Positions 9,529-17,854 of a DNA stretch of 64,000 nucleotides are shown here, piece after piece (within the stretch, counting starts at the first letter, position 1; the number at the start of each line of letters is the position of its first letter). The notes under the pieces were generated by a model. That model did no database searches, was not told where the DNA came from, and saw only the letters and a program-made list of their open reading frames with translations. This stretch comes from Sporomusa malonica (lineage in GTDB: Bacteria > Bacillota > Negativicutes > Sporomusales > Sporomusaceae). The translations under genes were made by a program, and so were the position numbers. The stretch is taken from positions 28,508 to 92,507 of the forward strand of contig NZ_FWXI01000022.1 of assembly GCF_900176355.1 (NCBI RefSeq). Direction: 5' to 3'.

Positions 9529-10349
9529 AGCCGGTAGCCCCTCGGGGTGACCATTTTACCATCTGCTACATAGGTCTGGCTGTTGCCGATAAGCACCAGC
9601 GAAAACATATCAATATGCTCGTTAGTGAAGTTATCCAGGGTTGATAATGTCATATCTTCTTTGGCCCGTGTGGCATGATGCACAATACCGACAGGAGTAT
9701 CAGGCCCACGGTGTTTTAGCGCAACTCTGCGTACTGTTTCAATCTGACTTGTCCGCCGGATACTTTTAGGGTTATAGATAGCAATAACAAAATCGCCGGC
9801 AGCCGCCATTTCTATTCTTTTTTCAATAACTTCCCATGGAGTTAAAAGATCGCTTAAGCTGATAACGGCAAAGTCATGCATTAATGGCGCTCCCAAGACG
9901 GCAGCGGCGGCACTTACAGCGCTGATTCCTGGAACAACATTGACTTCGGGCTGAACAGTCGCCGGATACTTAGACACAAGCTCAAGCACCAGACCGGCCA
10001 TACCGTATACGCCAGGATCACCACTTGAGATAACGGCAACCTGTTTTCCGCTCATAGCCTGTTCGACAGCTGCCTGACAGCGGTCAATTTCCTGCATCAT
10101 GCCAGTGCCAATAGTGTCTTTGCCTGGTAACAAATCTTGTATCAAGTCCAAATAGGTATCATAGCCGACAATTACCTCAGCACATTCAATGGCTTGCCGG
10201 GCCCGGGGGGTCATATCGTTCAGGCTGCCTGGGCCTATTCCCACCACCGATATTTTACCGGCGTGATAGCCACAGTCACTTTGGGATACTTGGTTTTGGG
10301 CAAGATCAGATTGTTGGTTCGTCCTGTCAGAATTGCTGCTGGTTCGCAT
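9525..10349 (-). CDS. cbiH: Cobalt-precorrin-3 C17-methyltransferase
   Basis: SAM-dependent methyltransferase for ring contraction and C-17 methylation. Family landmarks are VVGIGPGSLNDMTPRA, GYDTYL, SSGDPGVYGMAG and IYNPKS. The 274-aa frame has an extra 30 or so residues before the usual KISVVGIGPG start and overlaps cbiG by 115 bases. I find no alternative start codon in frame nearer the core, and GGAG about 10 bases before ATG supports 10349, so the extension is probably translated; it could also be that an unusual start is used. Confidence 0.92.
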   Translation of the reverse strand: MRTSSNSDRTNQQSDLAQNQVSQSDCGYHAGKISVVGIGPGSLNDMTPRARQAIECAEVIVGYDTYLDLIQDLLPGKDTIGTGMMQEIDRCQAAVEQAMSGKQVAVISSGDPGVYGMAGLVLELVSKYPATVQPEVNVVPGISAVSAAAAVLGAPLMHDFAVISLSDLLTPWEVIEKRIEMAAAGDFVIAIYNPKSIRRTSQIETVRRVALKHRGPDTPVGIVHHATRAKEDMTLSTLDNFTNEHIDMFSLVLIGNSQTYVADGKMVTPRGYRL

Positions 10350-11308
10350 ACATTTCCCACTCCTATCTTTTCATTAACAAAATCAGATAACGCTAGTTCA
10401 TTTTGTTCAATACATCGTGAAAGCTGTTCATTGGTAAAAAACTCAAGAGGCACATCCAGCTGCTGAGCAGCAGCCAGCAGGCCGATTTCGTCTTCTTTAA
10501 CAACAGTACTCCCAATTACGGCAACACTTTTAAAACTGCGCCCAACCGCTCGACAAGCCTGGCTGATGGCTGCTAAAATTTCGGCACTGGTAGTACCGCG
10601 GCGGCAGCCAAGACCAATGGCCAAACTGCCAGGGCGCAAATATAAATGTGGTTTAGGCAAATCGAGTTCCCTGTCGGTAATTATCACTGCGGCATCATAC
10701 TTATCCATATGGGTAAGTTCACTGATATCAGCCAGTACAACTCCCTGGTTTGCTGCCAAGCACACATACTGCTCATATCCAGCCAACGCCCCATCGATGA
10801 AAAACGCTACTCTGTCGCCATTAACGATCGCCGAGTTGATTATCTTCAAAGAACCAAATGGTTCAATGGCTAGGTTAAGCTTGACTGCCAGCACATCAGC
10901 AGCTGGCAGATTTGCAACATCAGTAGCTGTGGTGATGACCGCCGCAGCCCCGGCAGCACTACTCACAATGCGTGTCAAGTCATTGGCACCGCCAATATGC
11001 CCTGACAATAGGCTAATAGCAAAATGTCCGCCATCATCCATAACCACCACAGCCGGGTCAAATCGTTTATCCTTAACAAACGGGGCAATAACTCTTACAA
11101 CAATGCCTGTCGCCATAATGAAAACCAAACCGTCGTAAAGGGAAAATATTTCACGCACCAAATCACCTAAGCAACTATAAGTGTGAGATGATTTTATTGG
11201 ATTGCGTCCAGTCTTGGCATATATATCAACATTAGACCCCACGAGCGGCGCTATGCGCCCGGCTAATTCTGCCCCTTTATTCGTCACTGCAATGATTGCC
11301 AGTTTCAC
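10235..11308 (-). CDS. cbiG: Cobalt-precorrin 5A hydrolase
   Basis: Opens the delta-lactone of cobalt-precorrin-5A and releases the C-2 unit as acetaldehyde. The 357-aa protein contains the N-terminal MATGIVVR segment, the central LLSGHIGGANDL motif and the C-terminal IGLGCRRGTT motif that together define CbiG N, middle and C domains. It ends inside cbiH; this is an unusually long 115-base overlap. It follows cbiF by 3 bases. Confidence 0.94.
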   Translation of the reverse strand: MKLAIIAVTNKGAELAGRIAPLVGSNVDIYAKTGRNPIKSSHTYSCLGDLVREIFSLYDGLVFIMATGIVVRVIAPFVKDKRFDPAVVVMDDGGHFAISLLSGHIGGANDLTRIVSSAAGAAAVITTATDVANLPAADVLAVKLNLAIEPFGSLKIINSAIVNGDRVAFFIDGALAGYEQYVCLAANQGVVLADISELTHMDKYDAAVIITDRELDLPKPHLYLRPGSLAIGLGCRRGTTSAEILAAISQACRAVGRSFKSVAVIGSTVVKEDEIGLLAAAQQLDVPLEFFTNEQLSRCIEQNELALSDFVNEKIGVGNVCEPAAILTGRTNNLILPKTKYPKVTVAITPVKYRWWE

Positions 11309-11311
11309 AGC

Positions 11312-12076
11312 CTACTTGGCCTCCTGTGCCTGCCTAAACATATGTCCAAACTCTGGGGCATACAATCGCGACAAGGCATAGTCTGTGCTCAAAACTTTTC
11401 CAACCACAATCATGGCCGTGCGGTCAATACTATTTTCTCTGGCAATTTGCGCAATGGTAGCTAATGTGCCGCGGAAGATCTTTTGATCAGGCCAGGAAGC
11501 TTTTTGGACAATGGCTACCGGCGTTTCATATGTATACCCGCCGTCCACCAGTTCTTTAACAACATTATCCAGCATATGGACACTCAAAAAGATGCACATT
11601 GTTGCCTCATGGCTGGCCAGCTTAGCTAGTTTTTCTTTTTCGGGAACAGGAGTGCGGCCTTCCAACCGGGTAATAATTACTGTCTGGGACACGTCAGGCA
11701 GCGTGTATTCCTGCTTTAAAGCAGCCGCTGTAGCTAGGAAAGAACTGACACCCGGGATAACCTCAAAGGTAATATTCTTAATAGCCAATGCATCCATTTG
11801 TTCTTGGATAGCACCATAAATACTAGGGTCGCCAGTATGCAGCCGTACCACTAACTTGCTTTCCTTAACGCCCTGTTCCATAACAGCAATAACTTCATCA
11901 AGCGTCATCGAAGCGCTATTAAAGATGGCCGCACCGTTTTTGGCCAGCGAGAGCAGCGCCGGATTTACCAATGAACCGGCATAAATAATAATATCAGCCT
12001 GCCCTAAGAGACGCTGCCCTTTAACAGTTATGAGTTCAGGGTCACCTGGCCCAGCTCCTACAAAAAATACATTCAT
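11312..12076 (-). CDS. cbiF: Cobalt-precorrin-4 C11-methyltransferase
   Basis: SAM-dependent methylation at C-11. Tetrapyrrole methylase motifs: FVGAGPGDPELITVKG near the start, IYAGSLVNPALL, LHTGDPSIYGAIQEQM, and ITRLEGRTPVP. These distinguish it from the other methylases in the operon (CbiH, CbiE). Length (254 aa) typical. AAGGGAG lies before ATG. Confidence 0.96.
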   Translation of the reverse strand: MNVFFVGAGPGDPELITVKGQRLLGQADIIIYAGSLVNPALLSLAKNGAAIFNSASMTLDEVIAVMEQGVKESKLVVRLHTGDPSIYGAIQEQMDALAIKNITFEVIPGVSSFLATAAALKQEYTLPDVSQTVIITRLEGRTPVPEKEKLAKLASHEATMCIFLSVHMLDNVVKELVDGGYTYETPVAIVQKASWPDQKIFRGTLATIAQIARENSIDRTAMIVVGKVLSTDYALSRLYAPEFGHMFRQAQEAK

Positions 12077-12093
12077 TTACTTTGTCTCCCTTC

Positions 12094-12705
12094 TTATAGG
12101 CTGTTATTCTCATTAACAGCCTTCCCACTCTCTTTAGTACAAGCAATTATATATATTGGATTAAGTGCTTTAAACATATTGCTGGTGCCCACTTGCTGAA
12201 TTCGCGTGACCTGTACACAGCAAGCCTCAACACTGTATTCAGGCCTTTGTCGCATAATATTTAGTGTAGTAGACAACGTTTCTACAGTAACAGCAGTTAC
12301 AATAAGCCGTCCGCCCAGTTTGAGCAAACGATCGGCGCAAGTCAAAATATCAGGCAGTTTACCACCGCTGCCACCGACTAAAACAACATCAGCGGCCGGT
12401 AGTCCTTCAAGTGCCTCAGGTGCTGCCCCCAGTACAGCCTCAACATTTGCGGCTTTAAATTTGGCAGCATTAGCCTTAATTAGTTCAAAGCCGTCCGGTT
12501 CACGCTCAATAGCAATTACCCTGCCCTGACTGGCTAATAAACCAGCCTCTATTGACAGAGAGCCAGTGCCTGCACCGATATCAATAATAGTATCGTCAAA
12601 AGCAATTCGGGCCTTAGCCAGCGTTAATACCCTAATTTCTTGTTTAGTCATAGGAATATCGCCTCTAATAAATTGGCTATCAGGAATCCCTAACCTATGG
12701 TTCAT
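12094..12705 (-). CDS. cbiT: Cobalt-precorrin-6B C15-methyltransferase (decarboxylating)
   Basis: Rossmann-type SAM methyltransferase that methylates C-15 and decarboxylates the C-12 acetate, working with CbiE. It begins with GIPDSQFIRGDIPMTKQEIR, a CbiT signature, then the SAM-binding DIGAGTGSLSIEAG. Here CbiT and CbiE are separate proteins, not the fused CobL form. It overlaps the end of cbiE by 4 bases. The C-terminal 15 residues or so are not conserved-looking. Confidence 0.95.
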   Translation of the reverse strand: MNHRLGIPDSQFIRGDIPMTKQEIRVLTLAKARIAFDDTIIDIGAGTGSLSIEAGLLASQGRVIAIEREPDGFELIKANAAKFKAANVEAVLGAAPEALEGLPAADVVLVGGSGGKLPDILTCADRLLKLGGRLIVTAVTVETLSTTLNIMRQRPEYSVEACCVQVTRIQQVGTSNMFKALNPIYIIACTKESGKAVNENNSL

Positions 12706-13334
12706 GCTTTCACCACCATTACACTATGTTCAAATCCTGGTATTGCCGTCGCCTCAGAAAGCGTCATGGCAGCTACTACCTCATTATCATAGGACAAGTT
12801 GGCACATAACCAAACACTCGCCGTCTCCGGCCAACCCTGCTGTAACAGGACGCGGGCAATATGGGCGGGATTATGCTGGGTGTCAGTTAAGATCCCCAAC
12901 TTATGGCCTGGCCGGTAACTGAGCACATCGTCAGCCGCCTTCCGGCCATGCATGCTGATTAAAGCCGCGTCCTGCCAGACTTCAGCCAGCCGGGCAAAAG
13001 CCAGCTGAGCCGAACTAATACCTGGGACAACAGTAATGCATTCAGCAGCAAAACGATTTCTAAGCGCAGCCAACATACTATAAAAGCCAGGATCACCGGA
13101 TACCAAAACTACTACATCCTGACCTGCAAGCTGACATTCGATAAAATCAAGCACACTCTTAATATCTTTATCAATAACCTTGGTAATCTGCCCGGCAGAC
13201 GCAAATGTATCAAGCGCCCGTTTACTGCCTACTAAAACTCGAGCTCCTGCAATCGTCCGGCTGGCAATTGGTAGTACATAATCAGGCGACCCCGGGCCAA
13301 TGCCAACAACAACTATTCGATAGGTACATTCCAT
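12702..13334 (-). CDS. cbiE: Cobalt-precorrin-7 C5-methyltransferase
   Basis: SAM-dependent methylation at C-5. The VVGIGPGSPDYVLP start, VLVSGDPGFYSML and VPGISSAQLAFARL are tetrapyrrole methylase motifs of the CbiE group. The length is 210 aa. The gene overlaps the end of cbiD by 22 bases, consistent with translational coupling, and precedes its partner cbiT. Confidence 0.94.
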   Translation of the reverse strand: MECTYRIVVVGIGPGSPDYVLPIASRTIAGARVLVGSKRALDTFASAGQITKVIDKDIKSVLDFIECQLAGQDVVVLVSGDPGFYSMLAALRNRFAAECITVVPGISSAQLAFARLAEVWQDAALISMHGRKAADDVLSYRPGHKLGILTDTQHNPAHIARVLLQQGWPETASVWLCANLSYDNEVVAAMTLSEATAIPGFEHSVMVVKA

Positions 13335-14407
13335 CCTAAGTGGCCTCCAATTTCTCGGGCTGTCTGATCAAGGCCCAGTATTTCTCCCTTCAAAGTCACG
13401 ATCACTGTCCCAACTGTCAAGTCGCCAAACACATAGCGCATAGCCCTAACACTAGCTCGCTCGGCCAGTACTTGATATACTGCTGTCATATTATAGCGGG
13501 CAATAATTGGCATAGCTGCTTCAGTTGTGGTCGAATCCAATACCTCTTTAATAGCTGCCTGCGGCGCTCCGCTAGCCGCCAGATAGGCAGCCAATGTTTC
13601 CAGCCGGGCATCAGCCATACGATTATGGGTATGAAATACTCCAGCTGACACTTTGACTATTTTCCCAAGATGGCCAAACAAAAGCACTCGGCGCATACCA
13701 TACTTAACAGCATTTTCTAGCATATGGCCGATAAAATTACTGGTCTGAACAACAGTCTCAGCTGGGAGACCATAACGGTTGATCGCAATATCCTGCCCAA
13801 TTTTGCCAGGCGCAAATACAATCTCGTCATATCCCAACGCTTGTACGACACTGATTTGCGGCACCAGCGAATTCTTAAACGCTTCTTCTGACATCGGTTC
13901 AACTATACCTGTCGTACCGATAATTGATAAACCGCCGGCAATACCAAGTATGGGGTTAAGAGTTCGCGCTGCTAACCTTTCTCCGTCAGGAATAGAAATA
14001 GTAACTATCGCCCCCTTACCTGGTGGCAGACAATCTTCAACCGCCTTAGTTATCATAGTACGCGGCCCAGAATTTACCGCCGGTTCGCCTACCGGCACAG
14101 CCAACCCGGGCTTGGTTACCGTTCCTACCCCTTCACCGGCTTTTATAACAATACCCGGCTCATCGGCTACCCTCACGGCAGCAACTATCTTGACGCCATT
14201 AGTAATATCCGGGTCATCACCCGCATCTTTAATCACCCAGGCAACACCGCCGTCAGCAACTACATGGCTTTCAGCCACTGGCGCTACCAGGGCCACGCCC
14301 TGTGGGGAAACCACCTCAACGGTAGTAACATGCTGACCTTGCCAGGCCAGCACTGCCGCCTTAGCCGCCGCAGCTGCACAGGTTCCCGTAGTTATTCCTT
14401 TACGCAT
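13313..14407 (-). CDS. cbiD: Cobalt-precorrin-5B C1-methyltransferase
   Basis: Methylates C-1 in the anaerobic pathway; first gene of the operon. It has the near-invariant RKGITTGTCAAAAAKAA N terminus of CbiD. The frame is open to a TTG at 14443, but that codon lies inside the intrinsic terminator hairpin. Better candidates are the ATG at 14407, which begins exactly with MRKGITTG, or a TTG at 14422 placed 8 bases after the GGGGG of the terminator stem. If the latter is used, the ribosome-binding site is part of the hairpin. Identity certain, start uncertain. Confidence 0.94.
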   Translation of the reverse strand: MRKGITTGTCAAAAAKAAVLAWQGQHVTTVEVVSPQGVALVAPVAESHVVADGGVAWVIKDAGDDPDITNGVKIVAAVRVADEPGIVIKAGEGVGTVTKPGLAVPVGEPAVNSGPRTMITKAVEDCLPPGKGAIVTISIPDGERLAARTLNPILGIAGGLSIIGTTGIVEPMSEEAFKNSLVPQISVVQALGYDEIVFAPGKIGQDIAINRYGLPAETVVQTSNFIGHMLENAVKYGMRRVLLFGHLGKIVKVSAGVFHTHNRMADARLETLAAYLAASGAPQAAIKEVLDSTTTEAAMPIIARYNMTAVYQVLAERASVRAMRYVFGDLTVGTVIVTLKGEILGLDQTAREIGGHLGWNVPIE

Positions 14408-14425
14408 CGGCTTATCTGACAATAG

Positions 14426-14448
14426 AAAAACCCCCTTGTGCAAGGGGG
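14426..14448 (-). terminator. Intrinsic terminator of the cobalamin riboswitch
   Basis: On the minus strand CCCCCTT and AAGGGGG pair around a four-base loop, followed directly by TTTTT. It lies between the aptamer and the coding start of cbiD. This is the expression platform expected for a transcriptional OFF switch. The GGGGG arm also sits 8 bases before a TTG codon in the cbiD frame, so it may double as a sequestered Shine-Dalgarno site. Confidence 0.8.
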
Positions 14449-14533
14449 TATAATAACAAACAATAAGAACAGATTTGCCTGATTATTGTACCCACACCTG
14501 CCTATCTTCCGTAGGTCAAAACGGTATGTGTTA

Positions 14534-14690
14534 GAACAGGCAGGTCTCCTGACTCTGGTTCATCGCGCACCTAAGCCTTCCCAGTTTCCCAGTGGCATAC
14601 ATTAAGCGGCATCCCCATTACAGTGGCGGGACCGTGCCGGTGTTGCACCGGACTTCCCAATTAAGCGTGAAGCACCCATTCCCTTAAACT
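14534..14690 (-). promoter_or_regulatory. Cobalamin riboswitch (AdoCbl class)
   Basis: On the minus strand the leader contains the conserved blocks in the right order: GGGTGC at the 5' side, GGGAAGTCCGGTG, GCACGGTCCCGCCACTGTAA, GGGGATGCCGC, GCCACTGGGAA, GGGAAGG and finally the B12 box GAGTCAGGAGACCTGCCTG. It precedes the cobamide operon and the terminator at 14426-14448. Binding of adenosylcobalamin is expected to favour the terminator and shut down the whole biosynthetic operon. Boundaries are approximate to about 15 bases. Confidence 0.97.
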
Positions 14691-14700
14691 TATCAAATTA

Positions 14701-14788
14701 TAAAGAAAACACGGCTTGCGCCGAGCCTTTGGCGACAGCGGAAGTCGATGTTGCCTTATCCAGACGGAAAGTTATACTTTCTTACAGG
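14701..14788 (+). repeat. Dispersed structured repeat, copy 1
   Basis: One of three near-identical intergenic copies (others at 36861-36949 and 61624-61713), all in this orientation. It starts with TAAAGAAAACACGGC and ends with CTTTCTTACAGGA. Internal inverted repeats include CGGC-ttgc-GCCG, CGAC...GTCG, TCC-agac-GGA and GAAAGT-tat-ACTTTC. This copy has one C fewer than the others after TGTTGCC. It lies in the divergent region between the cobamide leader and the lactate operon promoter. I do not recognise it as any named RNA or mobile element. Confidence 0.85.
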
Positions 14789-14915
14789 ATAACAATAATA
14801 TAATTCCATACCATTGAGTAATTTCCTGCTGGTCATCCTCATAATTATACTATAAAATAAAATAATTTAATTTCTTACCGGAACTTTCGCATTTTTTAGC
14901 AAATTAAAAAGGATT

Positions 14916-14954
14916 TTGAAGATTTATTAGCGAAATGATATACTGGTCAGACCA
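14916..14954 (+). promoter_or_regulatory. lut operon promoter with GntR/LldR-type operator
   Basis: A sigma-A-like promoter reads TTGAAG (14916-14921), 17-base spacer, TATACT (14939-14944). The last base of the -10 box is also the first base of a perfect palindrome TGGTCAGACCA (14944-14954), which fits the TNGTNNNACNA consensus of FadR-subfamily GntR regulators, to which the lactate regulator LldR belongs. The position on the -10/+1 region implies repression relieved by lactate. The regulator gene itself is not in the window. Confidence 0.72.
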
Positions 14955-14996
14955 TCATACCAATTAATTATCTTCTATTATTGGGGGAGTGAAGAG

Positions 14997-15611
14997 TTGA
15001 AAAGAGTTAGTGAGAACTGGAACCAAGCACTTACATCCTGTTTGAGCGGCACCAGCTTATTCTCAGAGTTCGAAACCAGAGCTAAAAATGCAGCCGCTGA
15101 AGTTTTTCGGGTGAAAACAGCGGCCGAAGCCAAAGAAGTTATTGCCAACCTCGTAAAGTACACTAACGCTCGAAAGGTCGTAGCTGTTAACAGCCCGCTG
15201 CAACAAGCTGCCGGTATCAATGCCGCGCTAGCTGAACTAGGTGTTACCCTTTATACCCAGCAAGCCGACATTGCCGAGCACGCAGAAAGCGCCGATATTG
15301 GCATCTCAGCTGTTGAATTTGGCATTGCCGAATCAGGCAGCGTCTGCCAGGACGCTATGGCATTCGAAAGCCGGTTAGTCTCCATGCTGCCCCCCGTTCA
15401 TGTTGCTTTTATGAACAGTGGTAATGTTGTGCCTGGTATAACTGAAGCCATGGAAGTCATTTCCAAAGTTTATGACCATGGCTATATTAGCTTCATTACT
15501 GGCCCTAGCCGTACTGCGGATATCGAACGCGTTCTGACAATCGGGGTACATGGTCCCAGCCGTTTTGTCATTATTGCCGTTGATGAAGAAGTTAACGGAG
15601 GTAGTAAGTAA
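14997..15611 (+). CDS. lutC: LutC-like LUD-domain protein (lactate utilization)
   Basis: A 204-aa LUD (DUF162) domain protein of the LutC/YkgG family, the small subunit of the LutABC L-lactate oxidation system. The central region has VEFGIAESGSVCQDA, matching the ligand-pocket motif of LUD proteins, and the end has GPSRTADIERVLTIGVHGP. The start is TTG with GGGGGAG 8 bases upstream. Its stop overlaps the ATG of the next gene by 1 base. No membrane segment or signal peptide, so cytoplasmic. The preceding operator supports a role in lactate use. Confidence 0.88.
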   Translation: MKRVSENWNQALTSCLSGTSLFSEFETRAKNAAAEVFRVKTAAEAKEVIANLVKYTNARKVVAVNSPLQQAAGINAALAELGVTLYTQQADIAEHAESADIGISAVEFGIAESGSVCQDAMAFESRLVSMLPPVHVAFMNSGNVVPGITEAMEVISKVYDHGYISFITGPSRTADIERVLTIGVHGPSRFVIIAVDEEVNGGSK

Positions 15612-17782
15612 TGGAAACAAACAACCGTAATATAAAGAACGAAATAGAAGAAAAATTAAATGATGAAGTATTGCGCGGCGCGTTAGGACGATTTGCCGAA
15701 GCCTATCCTATTTCCCGGGCTAAAGCCTATGAAAACGTTGCCGATATTGAGGCACTGCGCGAACAAGTCCGGCAAATGAAAATGAGGGCCGTTGCCGACA
15801 TCGACAATCTTGCCAACAAATTCGAAGCCGAAGCTACTAAGCGCGGTGCTAAAGTATTCCGCGCCAAAGACGGTGATGCACTCAAGCAATACCTCATTAA
15901 CCTCTGCAAAGAAAAAAATGTAAAACGGATTGTTAAATCCAAGTCCATGGCCTCTGAAGAAATTCATCTTAACCATGACCTGGAAGCCGCTGGCCTTCAT
16001 GTCAAAGAGACCGATCTGGGCGAGTGGATTATCTCACTCGCAGGTCATAAGCCTTCCCATATGGTTATGCCAGCCATTCACTTAAACCGTGAGCAGATTG
16101 CCGGTTATTTTTCCAAAGAACTAAAGCAGGAAATCCCTACAGATATTCCCTTCATGGTACAAGCAGCCCGTACAGCGCTCAGAACTGAGTTTCTGCAAGC
16201 GGACATGGGTATCTCTGGTGCAAACTTCGGCATTGCGGAAAATGGCGCCATCGGCTTAGTAACTAATGAAGGCAACGCACGTCTTGTTACTACCCTGCCG
16301 CGTGTTCATGTTGTCATCATCGGCTATGAAAAATTGATCCCTTCCATTAAAGATGCCGCTCCGATCTTGCGCACCCTGCCGCGCAACGCCACTGGTCAGC
16401 TCATGACAAGCTATATGACTATGACATCAGGCGCTACCCCTGTAATGGTTAAGCAAGACGGCAAATGGGTTGAGCAAGATAAAGAGCTTCATATTATCCT
16501 CTTTGATAATGGCCGCTTAAAAGCAGCTCATGATGATAAATTCAAAGAAATTTACCAATGTGTTCGCTGTGCTTCCTGTCTCAATGTTTGCCCTGTATAC
16601 ACCCTTGTCGGCGGTCACGTGTACGGACACATCTATGCCGGCGGTATTGGCGCCATCCTGACTGCCTTCTTAAACAGTATGGGCGATTTTGAAAAGATTA
16701 ATGAACTGTGTATCGGCTGTCGAAAATGTGTTGAGATATGCCCTGGCAAAATCGATATCCCTCATCTCATTGAAGAACTTAGATCCAAAGCAGTTAAAGA
16801 ACATGGCCTGCCTTTCGGCGTTAAAGCGGTATTTGAAAACGTCCTGGCAAACCGCAAAGTCTTCCATACCCTGCTGCGTTTAGCCGCCATCGGTCAAAAG
16901 CCCTTCCAGTCTGGTCGCGTTATTCGTCATCTGCCGCTGTTTTTAGCAGGCATGGCCAAAGATCGCAGCCTACCGGCAGTAGCTGACGTGCCCTTCCGTG
17001 ACCGGGTAACTAAAGTAACCAAAAAAATAAATAAACCAGCCAAGCGGATAGCCTTCTTTAGTGGCTGTAACATTGACTTTATTTTCCCCGAAACCGGTGA
17101 GTCAGTCTATAAAGTACTTCAAGACCTTAACATGGAAGTAGTCTTTCCAGAAGAACAAAGCTGCTGCGGCAAACCAGTACTGGGTATGGGCGATCGCGAG
17201 ACAGCCAAGCGAATTGCCAAGAAAAATATTGAGGTCTTCGAAGCCGCCAACGCTGATGCGATTCTGTCAGCCTGCCCAACCTGCGCTGAAACCTGGCATC
17301 AGACATATATCGAGCTGTTTGAAGACGAGCCAGACTGGAAAACCCGTGCCGAAAAAATCGGGCATAAGGTCTGCGAATTCACTAGTTTTATCGCGAAAGA
17401 ATACCAGAAAACCGGCCGCTTAACTAAAACAGCTGGCAGTACAAAAGTCACCTACCATGATTCCTGCCATATGAAGCGAGGTCTTGGCATCTACACCGAA
17501 CCGCGTCAGCTGCTCGAAGCTGCCAAGGGATATGAACTGGTAGAAATGAAAGACTGTGACAAATGTTGTGGCATGGCCGGCGCTTTTGGTGTCAAATATA
17601 CCGAACTGTCGATGCCTATCCTTAAACAAAAAATCACTAATATCAAAAATAGCGGTGCTGAAATTATCGCTGTCGGCTGCCCAGCCTGCATGATGCAGAT
17701 TCAAGGTGGCCTAGATAAGCAGTTACCTAATGTAAAGATCAAGCATGTAGCTGAGATTTTAGCTGAAAACATCAAAGATTAG
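15611..17782 (+). CDS. lutB: Fused LutB-LutA lactate utilization iron-sulfur protein
   Basis: A 723-aa protein joining what are two subunits in Bacillus. Residues ~60-300 form a LUD domain with the ISGANFGIAENGAIGLV motif. Two 4Fe-4S clusters follow: CVRCASCLNVCP near 317 and CIGCRKCVEICP near 366. The C-terminal part has two cysteine-rich CCG domains, with SCCGKPVLGMGD near 517 and CDKCCGMAGAFG near 645, as in LutA/GlpC/HdrB. Together with LutC it should oxidise lactate and pass electrons into the cell's redox pool. Fusion explains the absence of a separate lutA in this operon. Confidence 0.9.
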   Translation: METNNRNIKNEIEEKLNDEVLRGALGRFAEAYPISRAKAYENVADIEALREQVRQMKMRAVADIDNLANKFEAEATKRGAKVFRAKDGDALKQYLINLCKEKNVKRIVKSKSMASEEIHLNHDLEAAGLHVKETDLGEWIISLAGHKPSHMVMPAIHLNREQIAGYFSKELKQEIPTDIPFMVQAARTALRTEFLQADMGISGANFGIAENGAIGLVTNEGNARLVTTLPRVHVVIIGYEKLIPSIKDAAPILRTLPRNATGQLMTSYMTMTSGATPVMVKQDGKWVEQDKELHIILFDNGRLKAAHDDKFKEIYQCVRCASCLNVCPVYTLVGGHVYGHIYAGGIGAILTAFLNSMGDFEKINELCIGCRKCVEICPGKIDIPHLIEELRSKAVKEHGLPFGVKAVFENVLANRKVFHTLLRLAAIGQKPFQSGRVIRHLPLFLAGMAKDRSLPAVADVPFRDRVTKVTKKINKPAKRIAFFSGCNIDFIFPETGESVYKVLQDLNMEVVFPEEQSCCGKPVLGMGDRETAKRIAKKNIEVFEAANADAILSACPTCAETWHQTYIELFEDEPDWKTRAEKIGHKVCEFTSFIAKEYQKTGRLTKTAGSTKVTYHDSCHMKRGLGIYTEPRQLLEAAKGYELVEMKDCDKCCGMAGAFGVKYTELSMPILKQKITNIKNSGAEIIAVGCPACMMQIQGGLDKQLPNVKIKHVAEILAENIKD

Positions 17783-17806
17783 CTAAAACTTTCTTGCCTA
17801 AGACCT

Positions 17807-17840
17807 AAAAGGAGCCTTCCAAAACCGGAAGGCTCCTTTT
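17807..17840. terminator. Bidirectional intrinsic terminator between lut and kor
   Basis: AAAAGGAGCCTTCC pairs with GGAAGGCTCCTTTT around a short loop, with A/T tracts on both sides. It can end the plus-strand lut transcript and the minus-strand korDABC transcript, whose coding regions converge here. Confidence 0.92.
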
Positions 17841-17854
17841 CTACCTGTAGTACT

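Noticed and set aside
14443..14443. TTG at 14443 as the cbiD start
   Set aside because: It lies inside the riboswitch terminator stem, has no ribosome-binding site, and adds residues not found in the CbiD family.
14701..14788. Repeat copy 1 as a tRNA or as part of the cobalamin riboswitch
   Set aside because: No cloverleaf or CCA end, and identical copies occur at unrelated loci without riboswitches.
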